A stretch of 5,577 nt of DNA, from NCBI GenBank assembly GCA_017515945.1, contig JAFWDX010000358.1, positions 1 to 5,577 on the forward strand, given 5' to 3'. Below are positions 1 to 5,577 of this stretch, one piece after another. The stretch is from Blautia sp. GTDB lineage: Bacteria > Bacillota > Clostridia > Lachnospirales > Lachnospiraceae. How positions within the stretch are numbered: the first letter of the stretch is position 1; every line of letters begins with the position of its first letter. Made by a program: the position numbers and the translations under genes. The notes beneath the pieces were generated by a model. The model was not told the origin of the DNA and made no database searches. It worked only from the letters and a program-made list of their open reading frames with translations.

Positions 1-50
1 AAGTCTGACTTTGTAATAATAACGATGAATAAAAAGAAAGGGAGAATGGT
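1..50 (+). promoter_or_regulatory. Leader and ribosome binding site of the lipoprotein gene
   Basis: This is a short AT-rich leader. A strong Shine-Dalgarno sequence AAAGGGAG lies at 37-44, six bases before the ATG at 51. The earlier ATG at 46 meets a stop after two codons, so 51 is the start. No complete promoter can be defined because too little upstream sequence is present. TAATAAT at 14-20 could be a -10 box, but its -35 would lie at or beyond the window edge. The end of an upstream gene may lie here: one frame stops at 14-16, but nothing identifies it. Part of the leader (20-45) resembles the leader of frr. Confidence 0.5.
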
Positions 51-1109
51 ATGAAAAGGATCCACTTCCTGCTTCCGTTTGTGATCGCGGTGGTGACCGC
101 CTCCGGCTGTGGAACAAGGGAAGCAGTACCGGACAGAAGTACAGCAGGTACCGGAGAGAATACCCAGGAAGCTGCAGCCACCCCTGAGCCTGTACCTGAA
201 ACACTGGTGGAGGATGATCTGGTTGAAATGCAGGCGATCCCTTCCAAAGACGTTGAAAATACAGTCGGCGCAACGACAGAATCGTCCCGCTCCATAGTGG
301 TTGAGAATCAGACAGGCGAGACAGTCAGTGAGTTTTATGTCAGACTGCATCCTGAGTATGAGGATGATGAGGAATGGGGCTGGGATCAGATCGCCGGCGC
401 CTTTACTGTGGAAAACTCACAGAAATTTATATATAATTATGAACCTTCTTCCCAGGAGGGCAATACGGATACCCGTTATGATGTCATTATCCGATTTGCC
501 CGGGAGGGCATGGATGAATGCTATTACAGGAATCTTCCGCTGGATCAGATTACGACGCTGACGCTGCGGATGTATGGAACCGGTGACGAGGCATATCCAT
601 ATTGTACGTATTATACGACTGTAAATACCAGTGAGGTTTCCACTCTTAATGAAGTCCGTGAGCGGCTCGGGCTGTCTGTGAGCGAGGATGAAGATATATC
701 TGGATCAGAAGAGGATGATTATACAGAGGAGGACGGCTCGTCAGACGACAGCAGCGAGAGTCAGGACTCTTCCGGGCAGAGCACCGGGACGGATTCAAAT
801 GATACGACACAGGATCAGGATCAGTCTCAGGAGCAGACACCTGATACCCAGACAGATACGGACGATGAGGTGATCGATACCGGAGAAATCGTGGGCGAGA
901 GCGACGTGGACACGGAGGACAGCAGCCGGGCCAGGACATATATCGGACAGTCTCTGGAGGCTCTGGAGGCAGATCTCGGTAGTCCGAACGGGAGCGATTA
1001 TCAGGAACTCGTGCAATTGGGAACCACAGGATATCACTATTACAATTCGTTTACGGTTTCCACTGCAGTAGACGATGACGGCAATGAAATCGTGACAGGC
1101 GTATGGTAA
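51..1109 (+). CDS. Predicted secreted lipoprotein with acidic Ser/Thr-rich linker, function unknown
   Basis: This gene encodes 352 residues that I do not recognise as a named family. Seen: a signal peptide with basic start (MKRIH), hydrophobic core (residues 6-17) and lipobox-like ASGC ending at Cys20, so the mature protein is probably lipid-anchored on the outer face of the membrane. A Pro/Glu/Thr-rich stretch (21-78) leads to a folded-looking domain (about 79-208) with alternating beta-type segments (SIVVENQ, FYVRLHP, YDVIIRFA, LTLRMYG) and two cysteines, C156 and C185, that might pair. Residues 210-292 are a low-complexity Asp/Glu/Ser/Thr/Gln linker. The last 60 residues (YIGQSLEALEADLGSPNG onward, with a Tyr-rich strand) recall the helix-then-strand layout of small BamE/SmpA-like domains; that is a weak inference. 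The stop lies 23 bases before pyrH, so the genes are probably co-transcribed. Lipoprotein status is fairly sure; function is open. Confidence 0.85.
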   Translation: MKRIHFLLPFVIAVVTASGCGTREAVPDRSTAGTGENTQEAAATPEPVPETLVEDDLVEMQAIPSKDVENTVGATTESSRSIVVENQTGETVSEFYVRLHPEYEDDEEWGWDQIAGAFTVENSQKFIYNYEPSSQEGNTDTRYDVIIRFAREGMDECYYRNLPLDQITTLTLRMYGTGDEAYPYCTYYTTVNTSEVSTLNEVRERLGLSVSEDEDISGSEEDDYTEEDGSSDDSSESQDSSGQSTGTDSNDTTQDQDQSQEQTPDTQTDTDDEVIDTGEIVGESDVDTEDSSRARTYIGQSLEALEADLGSPNGSDYQELVQLGTTGYHYYNSFTVSTAVDDDGNEIVTGVW

Positions 1110-1132
1110 CAGTCAGATCAGGAGGAGTCAGC

Positions 1133-1858
1133 ATGAAAAGGATTTTGCTCAAGTTAAGCGGTGAAGCCCTTGCCAAAGAAGCGGTAAAGCCGGATGGCAA
1201 AAAGGAAAGCTATGGATTTGACGAAGACAAAGTTATGAAGGTCGTCCGACAGATCCAGGTTCTGGTTCAGGAAGGCCTGCAGATCGGTATCGTGATCGGC
1301 GGAGGTAATTTCTGGCGCGGACGGACAAGCGGAGACATGGACAGGGTCCGGGCAGATCAGATCGGGATGCTGGCTACAGTAATGAACTGCATGTATGTCT
1401 CAGACAGATGCAGGGCGCTTGGACTGCAGACATCGATCTATACACCTTTTATCTGCGGTTCCTTTACCCGCCTGTACGCCAAGGATGAGGTCGACGCGGA
1501 TTTTGCCGCGGGAAAGGTCCTCTTTTTTGCGGGCGGTACTGGACATCCGTATTTTTCCACTGATACAGCGACAGCGCTTCGCGCTGTGGAGATCGGAGCA
1601 GATGCGATCCTTGTGGCCAAAAATGTTGACGGTATTTATGACAGTGACCCAAGGGTAAATCCGGATGCCAGAAAGTATGATGAGATCACTATAGACAAGG
1701 TGATCGCGGACGGACTGCAGGCAATGGATATCGCCTCGGCTGTCATCTGCAAGGAGAACGGCATGTCCATGCTGGTATTCCCTCTTCAGGAGGAGAACAG
1801 CATTCTCCGTGCTGCCCGCGGAGAAGCTATAGGTACCTGCGTCATAGCTGCTAAGTGA
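1133..1858 (+). CDS. pyrH: UMP kinase (uridylate kinase)
   Basis: This cytoplasmic enzyme phosphorylates UMP to UDP with ATP, the step feeding UTP and CTP synthesis; bacterial members are hexamers of the amino-acid kinase fold. Seen in the 241 residues: the N-terminal KLSGEAL (7-13), the glycine-rich loop IVIGGGNFWRG (53-63), ADQIGMLATVMN (74-85), the UMP-side FSTDTATALRAVEIGADAIL (141-160), and the nucleotide-binding stretch AKNVDGIYDSDPR (162-174). Length matches the family (about 235-245). The start at 1133 is chosen because AGGAGGAG at 1120-1127 sits five bases upstream and MKRILLKLSG is the normal family start. An upstream in-frame ATG at 1103 would add ten residues and overlap the lipoprotein stop. 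Residues 14-29 (AKEAVKPDGKKESYGF) are a slightly long, charged loop of a kind seen in other Bacillota. Allosteric control by GTP and UTP is known for the family but not readable here. Confidence 0.97.
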   Translation: MKRILLKLSGEALAKEAVKPDGKKESYGFDEDKVMKVVRQIQVLVQEGLQIGIVIGGGNFWRGRTSGDMDRVRADQIGMLATVMNCMYVSDRCRALGLQTSIYTPFICGSFTRLYAKDEVDADFAAGKVLFFAGGTGHPYFSTDTATALRAVEIGADAILVAKNVDGIYDSDPRVNPDARKYDEITIDKVIADGLQAMDIASAVICKENGMSMLVFPLQEENSILRAARGEAIGTCVIAAK

Positions 1859-1866
1859 CGGTAAAT

Positions 1867-1882
1867 GTGACTGAACAGTAAC
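1867..1882 (+). repeat. Copy 1 of the 16-bp dyad repeat
   Basis: The sequence is GTGACTGAACAGTAAC. It lies eight bases after the pyrH stop and 49 bases before the frr start. It is itself an imperfect palindrome (GTgACTG-AA-CAGTaAC) and differs by one base from the copy at 5556-5571. A partial second unit, GACTGAATAAC, follows directly at 1883-1893. The pyrH-frr gap (1859-1931) holds nothing else beyond the frr ribosome binding site. Confidence 0.6.
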
Positions 1883-1931
1883 GACTGAATAACATCAAAC
1901 AGGATAAGCAAAAAGAAGGGAGAGAGAAACG

Positions 1932-2483
1932 ATGGATGAGAGAGTAGCAAAATACGAAGAAAAGATGCAGAAAACACTCGCCAGCCTTGAGTCTGATCTG
2001 CAGACGATCCGTGCAGGGCGGGCCAACCCTCATATTCTGGACCGGCTGACCGTAGATTATTATGGCAGTCCGACTCCGCTTCAGCAGGTAGCCAATATTA
2101 CCGTGCCTGAGGCAAGGATGATCCAGATCCAGCCATGGGAGTCCAGCCTGATCAAAAAGATCGAAAAAACCATTCTTACATCTGACATCGGGATCAATCC
2201 CAGCAATGATGGCAAAGTGATCCGCCTCGTATTTCCGGAGCTGACGGAGGAACGACGCAAAGACCTTGTCAAAGAGGTCAAAAAGAAAGGTGAAGCAGCT
2301 AAAGTTGCTGTACGAAATATCCGCAGGGATGCCAATGACGCGTTCAAAAAACTGACCAAACAGGATGTCTCTGAGGACGAGGTGGAAGAGCTGCAGGATA
2401 ATGCGCAGAAGCTCACGGATAAATATATCAAGGAAGTCGACGCGGCTGTAGAGAGAAAGTCAAAAGAGATACTTACTGTCTGA
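1932..2483 (+). CDS. frr: Ribosome recycling factor
   Basis: RRF works with EF-G in the cytoplasm to split the post-termination ribosome so that subunits can be reused. The 183 residues match the usual length of about 185. Seen: helix 1 of the three-helix domain with [15 protein letters not shown] (25-39), then the domain II segment [29 protein letters not shown] (41-69), the [24 protein letters not shown] region (86-109), and the conserved helix [11 protein letters not shown] (126-136). R128, R131 and R132 lie in the arginine cluster that is essential in E. coli RRF. AAGGGAGAG at 1916-1924 is a good ribosome binding site seven bases before the ATG. The pyrH-frr pairing is one of the most conserved in bacteria. 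Nothing in the protein is odd. Confidence 0.98.
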   Translation: MDERVAKYEEKMQKTLASLESDLQTIRAGRANPHILDRLTVDYYGSPTPLQQVANITVPEARMIQIQPWESSLIKKIEKTILTSDIGINPSNDGKVIRLVFPELTEERRKDLVKEVKKKGEAAKVAVRNIRRDANDAFKKLTKQDVSEDEVEELQDNAQKLTDKYIKEVDAAVERKSKEILTV

Positions 2484-2497
2484 TCTGAGTTTATTGA

Positions 2498-2538
2498 AAG
2501 GCTCTTATCATCCGGCCGGCCCGGATGATCGGGGCCTT
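2498..2538 (+). other. Long stem-loop between frr and uppS (attenuator or weak terminator)
   Basis: AAGGCTCT at 2498-2505 pairs with GGGGCCTT at 2531-2538 (two G-T wobbles). After one T/C mismatch, ATCATCCGG (2507-2515) pairs perfectly with CCGGATGAT (2521-2529) around the 5-base loop CCGGC. The whole forms a 17-pair, GC-rich stem filling much of the 98-base frr-uppS gap. No T run follows at once; only TTTT at 2544-2547, about six bases later. It is therefore a poor match to an intrinsic terminator and might rather be an attenuator, an RNA processing or stability site, or a partial terminator. The structure is clear from the sequence; the role is inferred. Confidence 0.6.
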
Positions 2539-2581
2539 GCACTGTTTTAAGGAAACCTGTGTATAAATAGGAGTAATATAA

Positions 2582-3328
2582 ATGTCGGAAATTGAGTTGA
2601 ATGATGCGCATCTGAAAATTCCTGATCATATAGCAATCATCATGGATGGGAACGGCCGCTGGGCTGCAGCCAGAAAGCTGCCGCGCAGCTACGGCCATAT
2701 AAGAGGGTGCGCCAATCTTGAGACTATAGTGGAAGAGGCAGCTGATCTCGGGATCCCTTATATGACGGTATACGCTTTTTCCACCGAGAACTGGAAACGT
2801 TCTCAGGACGAGATTTATTCGCTGATGAAGCTCTTCCGCAGTTATCTCAAAAAATGTCTGAAAATTGCTGAAAATAATCAGATCAGAATGAAGATCATCG
2901 GGGATCCTTCTGCCTTCAGCCAGGAACTGCAGGATGGGATCCGTACCCTGGAGGAGTTTTCAAAGGACTTTAAAAAAATGTACCTGCAGATCGCTCTGAA
3001 TTATGGAAGCCGTGATGAAATAACCCGGGGAGTCCGTGAGATTGCGGCGCAGGCAGCTGCGGGACGTATCAGGCCGGAGGATATACAGGAACAGACCATT
3101 TCGGATCATCTGGATACCGCCGGTGTGCCTGACCCGGATCTGCTGATCCGGACCAGCGGAGAACTGCGCCTGTCCAATTATCTGATGTGGCAGCTGGCCT
3201 ATGCTGAATTATATTTTACGGATGTGCCATGGCCGGATTTTGACCGTGCCGAGCTGATCAAAGCCATTCAGACATTTAACGACAGGGATCGCAGGTATGG
3301 AGGACTTAAGGAGGCATCCCATGTTTAA
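2582..3328 (+). CDS. uppS: Undecaprenyl diphosphate synthase (cis-prenyltransferase)
   Basis: This enzyme adds isopentenyl diphosphate units in cis to farnesyl diphosphate to give C55 undecaprenyl diphosphate, the lipid carrier for peptidoglycan and teichoic acid precursors; it acts as a dimer at the inner membrane face. In the 248 residues: HIAIIMDGNGRWA (16-28) with the catalytic Asp22 that matches Asp26 of E. coli UppS, GHIRGCANLETIV (38-50), YAFSTENWKRS (64-74), and the C-terminal RTSGELRLSNYLMWQLAYAE (190-209) followed by LYFTDVPWPDF (210-220), which bind the homoallylic substrate. Length is normal (240-255). AGGAG at 2569-2573 lies eight bases before the ATG. The 3' end overlaps cdsA by 8 bases (ATGTTTAA), and the cdsA ribosome binding site lies inside uppS, so translation of the two is probably coupled. 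Confidence 0.97.
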   Translation: MSEIELNDAHLKIPDHIAIIMDGNGRWAAARKLPRSYGHIRGCANLETIVEEAADLGIPYMTVYAFSTENWKRSQDEIYSLMKLFRSYLKKCLKIAENNQIRMKIIGDPSAFSQELQDGIRTLEEFSKDFKKMYLQIALNYGSRDEITRGVREIAAQAAAGRIRPEDIQEQTISDHLDTAGVPDPDLLIRTSGELRLSNYLMWQLAYAELYFTDVPWPDFDRAELIKAIQTFNDRDRRYGGLKEASHV

Positions 3329-4109
3329 GACTCGACTCATCAGCGGTATTTTTCTGGTCCTGGCAGCATTTCTTACGATCTCCTGCGGCGGATATGTGCT
3401 CCTGGCGACACTGGGATGCATATCTCTGATCGGGATCCAGGAGCTTTCCGGAGCCATGAAGGTCCGCACGGAAAATGACCGCTTACTGGAAATTGTCACA
3501 TTTATCTGTGCAGCCGGATATTATCTTGTGCTGCCTCTGGGCTTTGAACGTTGGGGGATGGCGATCGTGCTCCTTTCCCTTGTGGTGATCATGAGCGTAT
3601 ATGTGTTCACCTATCCCAGGTACCATGCCCATCAGGTGATGGCCGCTTATTTCGGATTGATCTATGTGGCCGTGATGCTGTCCTTTGTATGGCTGACCAG
3701 AGAGCTGCCACAGGGCAGGATCCTGGTCTGGCTTGTCTTCTTCAGCTCCTGGGGCTGTGATACCTGTGCATATTGTGTGGGCATGCTTATAGGCCGTCAC
3801 AAGATGGCACCTGTGCTGAGCCCTAAGAAATCTGTCGAAGGGGCGGTTGGAGGCGTGGCCGGAGCGGCTCTGCTGGGGTGCCTTTATGCCCTGGCAACAG
3901 GAGAGCCGACTTGGGAATACGCGCTGATCTGCGCAGCGGGTTCCTTGATCTCCATGGTAGGAGACCTGGCGGCCTCCGCCATTAAACGTAATCAGGAGAT
4001 CAAGGATTACGGCAGGCTGATTCCGGGACACGGAGGGATCCTGGATCGTTTCGACAGTGTGATCTTTACGGCGCCTGTGATCTATTATCTTGGCACGATC
4101 CTGCTTTAA
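3321..4109 (+). CDS. cdsA: Phosphatidate cytidylyltransferase (CDP-diacylglycerol synthase)
   Basis: This integral membrane enzyme makes CDP-diacylglycerol from phosphatidic acid and CTP, the branch point for phosphatidylglycerol, cardiolipin and related lipids. In the 262 residues there are about seven or eight hydrophobic segments (for example 7-32, 57-74, 79-97, 107-124, 134-144, 175-192, 200-220, 245-262). Active-site signatures: SWGCDTCAYCVGMLIGRHK (143-161), SPKKSVEGAVGG (167-178), and near the C-terminus SAIKRNQEIKDYGRLIPGHG (219-238), then GILDRFD (239-245), which fits the family signature S-x-x-K-R-x4-K-D...H-G-G-x-x-D-R-x-D. The start at 3321 is preferred because AAGGAGG at 3308-3314 is six bases upstream. 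The in-frame ATG at 3297 would add eight polar residues and has no comparable site. It follows uppS with an 8-base overlap. Confidence 0.96.
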   Translation: MFKTRLISGIFLVLAAFLTISCGGYVLLATLGCISLIGIQELSGAMKVRTENDRLLEIVTFICAAGYYLVLPLGFERWGMAIVLLSLVVIMSVYVFTYPRYHAHQVMAAYFGLIYVAVMLSFVWLTRELPQGRILVWLVFFSSWGCDTCAYCVGMLIGRHKMAPVLSPKKSVEGAVGGVAGAALLGCLYALATGEPTWEYALICAAGSLISMVGDLAASAIKRNQEIKDYGRLIPGHGGILDRFDSVIFTAPVIYYLGTILL

Positions 4110-4119
4110 TCATTATTTC

Positions 4120-4184
4120 CGTAATCGTGACGGAGCTTGTATACCGGTACGATCAAATAAATGGAAAAATGACTGAACAGTTAC
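4120..4184 (+). repeat. Diverged, interrupted copy of the repeat element's right end
   Basis: This lies in the 112-base cdsA-dxr gap. Positions 4120-4140 match 5537-5557 at 18 of 21 bases (both end GGAGCTTGT). The dyad motif at 4169-4184 (ATGACTGAACAGTTAC) then matches the copy at 5556-5571 except for the first base. Between the two matching blocks this copy has 30 extra bases (4141-4170) containing the palindrome TACCGGTA (4142-4149). TCCGT (4118-4122) can also pair with ACGGA (4130-4134). The dxr ribosome binding site AGGAGAG (4211-4217) lies further downstream, unaffected. The similarity is seen directly; common origin with the downstream element is inferred. Confidence 0.55.
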
Positions 4185-4221
4185 GTTTCCTCAAAATACA
4201 GCATAACATCAGGAGAGATAA

Positions 4222-5376
4222 ATGAAAAATATAGCGATACTAGGCTCCACGGGTTCCATCGGAACACAGACGCTGGATGTTGTGCGGGCAAACCGGGATA
4301 TCCGGGTGCTGGGCCTGGCTGCGGGCAGAAACACGACCCTTCTCGAAGCCCAGATCCGGGAGTTCAGACCTGTTCTGGCGGCAGTGTGGGATGAGCATGC
4401 CGCTGCGGATCTGGCTGTCCGCGTAAAAGATACGGGCGTCCGGATCGTTTCCGGCATGGAGGGACTGCTCGAGCTGTCCAGGATGCCGGAGGTATCATTG
4501 CTGGTGACGGCCGTGGTAGGTATGATCGGGATCCGCCCGACCATGGAAGCGATCAGATCCGGTAAAGATATTGCCCTGGCAAATAAAGAAACACTTGTCA
4601 CAGCCGGACATCTGATCATGCCCCTTGCCAAAGAGAAGGGCGTACAGATCCTTCCGGTGGATTCAGAGCACAGCGCCATTTTCCAGGTGCTTCACGGGGA
4701 GGAGAGGAGACAGGTCCACAAGCTCCTGATCACGGCTTCCGGGGGACCGTTCCGTGGCAAAACCCGTAATGAGCTTGCCCATGTCACATTGGCAGACGCT
4801 CTTCACCACCCAAACTGGGTAATGGGGAAGAAGATCACGGTTGACAGTGCAACGTTGGTCAATAAAGGCCTCGAGGTGATGGAAGCACGCTGGCTCTTTG
4901 ACATGGACATATCCGGAATCCAGGTGGTGGTGCAGCCTCAGAGCATTATCCACTCGATGGTGGAGTTTGAGGATGGAGCGGTGCTTGCACAGCTGGGTAC
5001 ACCAGACATGCGCCTTCCGATCCAGTATGCTCTTTATTATCCGGAGCGCAGGTATCTGGAGGGAGAAAGGCTGGACTTTACCAGACTGAAGGAGATCATC
5101 TTTGATTTGCCTGACATGGAGACCTTCCGGGGACTCCCGCTGGCGATCCAGGCTGCCAGACAGGGCGGCAGCATGCCAACTGTGTTTAATGCCGCCAATG
5201 AGATGGCCGTCGGGCTGTTTCTGGAGGAAAGGATCGGATTTTTACAGATCTACGAAATGATCGAGGGCGCGATGTGCGCTCACCGGCTCATATCCTCTCC
5301 GGATCTGGACCAGATCCTTGAAACACAGAGGGAAACGGAAGCATTTATCCGGAAAGAATGGGCTGCACAGATTTAA
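4222..5376 (+). CDS. dxr: 1-deoxy-D-xylulose 5-phosphate reductoisomerase
   Basis: Dxr converts 1-deoxy-D-xylulose 5-phosphate to 2-C-methyl-D-erythritol 4-phosphate with NADPH and a divalent metal. This is the first committed step of the MEP isoprenoid pathway and the target of fosmidomycin. Seen in the 384 residues: the NADPH-binding loop GSTGSIGTQTLDV (8-20), ALANKETLVTAG (118-129), metal ligands in VDSEHSAIFQ (D147, E149), the substrate loop ASGGPFRG (172-179, S173), HPNWVMGKKITVDSATLVNK (196-215) with the flexible-loop Trp199, E218 in GLEVMEARWLF as the third metal ligand, and the C-terminal VFNAANEMAV (321-330). These match D150, E152, S186, H209 and E231 of E. coli Dxr in order. AGGAGAG at 4211-4217 is the ribosome binding site. 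Length is typical (380-400). In many Bacillota an RseP-type protease gene follows; here at least 201 non-coding bases come first. Confidence 0.98.
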   Translation: MKNIAILGSTGSIGTQTLDVVRANRDIRVLGLAAGRNTTLLEAQIREFRPVLAAVWDEHAAADLAVRVKDTGVRIVSGMEGLLELSRMPEVSLLVTAVVGMIGIRPTMEAIRSGKDIALANKETLVTAGHLIMPLAKEKGVQILPVDSEHSAIFQVLHGEERRQVHKLLITASGGPFRGKTRNELAHVTLADALHHPNWVMGKKITVDSATLVNKGLEVMEARWLFDMDISGIQVVVQPQSIIHSMVEFEDGAVLAQLGTPDMRLPIQYALYYPERRYLEGERLDFTRLKEIIFDLPDMETFRGLPLAIQAARQGGSMPTVFNAANEMAVGLFLEERIGFLQIYEMIEGAMCAHRLISSPDLDQILETQRETEAFIRKEWAAQI

Positions 5377-5388
5377 GATGGCCCGCTA

Positions 5389-5404
5389 GTGACTGAGCAG
5401 TTAC
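5389..5404 (+). repeat. Copy 3 of the 16-bp dyad repeat
   Basis: The sequence is GTGACTGAGCAGTTAC, starting 12 bases after the dxr stop. It keeps the dyad GTgACTG-AG-CAGTtAC and differs by one base from the copy at 5556-5571. It abuts the 168-bp inverted-repeat element and could be an older copy, or the target into which that element came. Confidence 0.65.
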
Positions 5405-5420
5405 GGTAACTGTTCAGTCA
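5390..5420 (+). repeat. 31-bp near-perfect palindrome after dxr
   Basis: TGACTGAGCAGTTAC (5390-5404) and GTAACTGTTCAGTCA (5406-5420) are reverse complements apart from one G-T position (5397/5413), centred on base 5405. As RNA this would fold into a 14-pair stem with a CGG loop. It is made of two head-to-head copies of the dyad motif. No T run follows, so it is not a standard intrinsic terminator, though it may still protect the 3' end of the dxr message or hinder transcription. Confidence 0.7.
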
Positions 5421-5572
5421 GCACCTCGCATTTACTGCGAGGCGCGTGGAATAAAAGTCCAACAGCCAAGGCCACACCGAAGGCGTCCCTTGGGAGGCGC
5501 ATTTTCAATGCGACGAAAGGAGCCTGCGCCTGGCCTCGTAACTGTGAAGGAGCTTGTGACTGAACAGTTACC
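5405..5572. repeat. 168-bp non-coding element with exact 16-bp terminal inverted repeats
   Basis: The left end GGTAACTGTTCAGTCA (5405-5420) is the exact reverse complement of the right end TGACTGAACAGTTACC (5557-5572). Inside lie several short stems: CCTCGCA/TGCGAGG (5424-5430 with 5436-5442, loop TTTAC), CCAAGG/CCTTGG (5466-5471 with 5488-5493), CGCATT/AATGCG (5498-5503 with 5507-5512, loop TTC), a competing AGGCGCA/TGCGCCT (5495-5501 with 5525-5531), long-range CGAGGC/GCCTCG (5438-5443 with 5533-5538), and GTAACTGT/ACAGTTAC (5538-5545 with 5564-5571). I see no believable reading frame. This fits a MITE-like or REP-like dispersed repeat, or a structured intergenic RNA; the sequence alone does not decide. 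The right-end block recurs in the cdsA-dxr gap, which favours a repeat family. Confidence 0.6.
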
Positions 5573-5577
5573 AGTTA

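Noticed and set aside
1105..1116. GGTAACAGTCAG near the lipoprotein stop as another copy of the dyad repeat
   Set aside because: It matches only if four bases are dropped from the centre, and the dyad is lost; chance is likely.
2537..2567. Promoter-like TTGCAC (2537-2542) and TATAAA (2562-2567) before uppS
   Set aside because: The spacing is 19 bases, and transcription would begin near 2574, after the ribosome binding site at 2569-2573, leaving the message without it.
2081..2698. 205-codon open frame on the minus strand across frr and the start of uppS
   Set aside because: It lies antisense to two unmistakable genes, has Ser/Leu-rich composition of a shadow frame, and matches no family I know.
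3483..4031. 182-codon minus-strand frame inside cdsA
   Set aside because: It is antisense to the conserved membrane enzyme; His/Gln-rich composition is that of a reversed hydrophobic coding sequence.
4209..4679. 156-codon minus-strand frame inside the 5' part of dxr
   Set aside because: It is fully antisense to conserved dxr sequence, with no ribosome binding site or recognisable domain.
5390..5442. Intrinsic terminator after dxr
   Set aside because: Two good stems are present, but neither is followed by a T run, so a terminator cannot be claimed.
5389..5577. CRISPR array
   Set aside because: The repeats are 16 bp, in opposite orientations and unevenly spaced, with no regular spacers.

Overview
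The window carries six complete genes, all on the + strand. The five core genes pyrH-frr-uppS-cdsA-dxr follow the order found in many Bacillota. Several features suggest a clostridial bacterium, with Lachnospiraceae the best guess: strong purine-rich ribosome binding sites, a near-even GC content by eye, a predicted secreted lipoprotein, a CdsA/UppS/Dxr suite typical of Gram-positives, and a dispersed GTGACTGAACAGTTAC-type intergenic repeat. The family assignment is inference from gene order and style; no marker gene for taxonomy is present.

Layout. Positions 1-50 are a leader with a good ribosome binding site. Positions 51-1109 encode an acidic, Ser/Thr/Asp/Glu-rich lipoprotein of unknown function, in the place where tsf often precedes pyrH. 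Then come pyrH (UMP kinase, 1133-1858), frr (ribosome recycling factor, 1932-2483), uppS (undecaprenyl diphosphate synthase, 2582-3328), cdsA (CDP-diacylglycerol synthase, 3321-4109, overlapping uppS by 8 bases) and dxr (DXP reductoisomerase, 4222-5376). The last 201 bases hold no gene but are dense in inverted repeats.

How the genes fit together. Dxr makes MEP for isoprenoid precursors. UppS condenses isopentenyl units into the C55 lipid carrier for cell wall synthesis. CdsA makes CDP-diacylglycerol for phospholipids. PyrH feeds UTP/CTP pools, and CTP is a CdsA substrate. RRF recycles ribosomes. The group therefore couples translation, pyrimidine supply and envelope lipid synthesis. The usual next gene, an RseP-type site-2 protease, is not reached within the window.

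The most unusual part is a 16-bp dyad motif of the form GTNACTGNNCAGTNAC. It occurs five times, always between genes: once in pyrH-frr, once in cdsA-dxr, and three times after dxr. Two of the downstream copies form exact 16-bp terminal inverted repeats around a 168-bp segment full of short hairpins. The cdsA-dxr gap carries a diverged piece of the same element. This looks like a small non-coding mobile or structured repeat family. No protein-coding novelty beyond the lipoprotein was seen.
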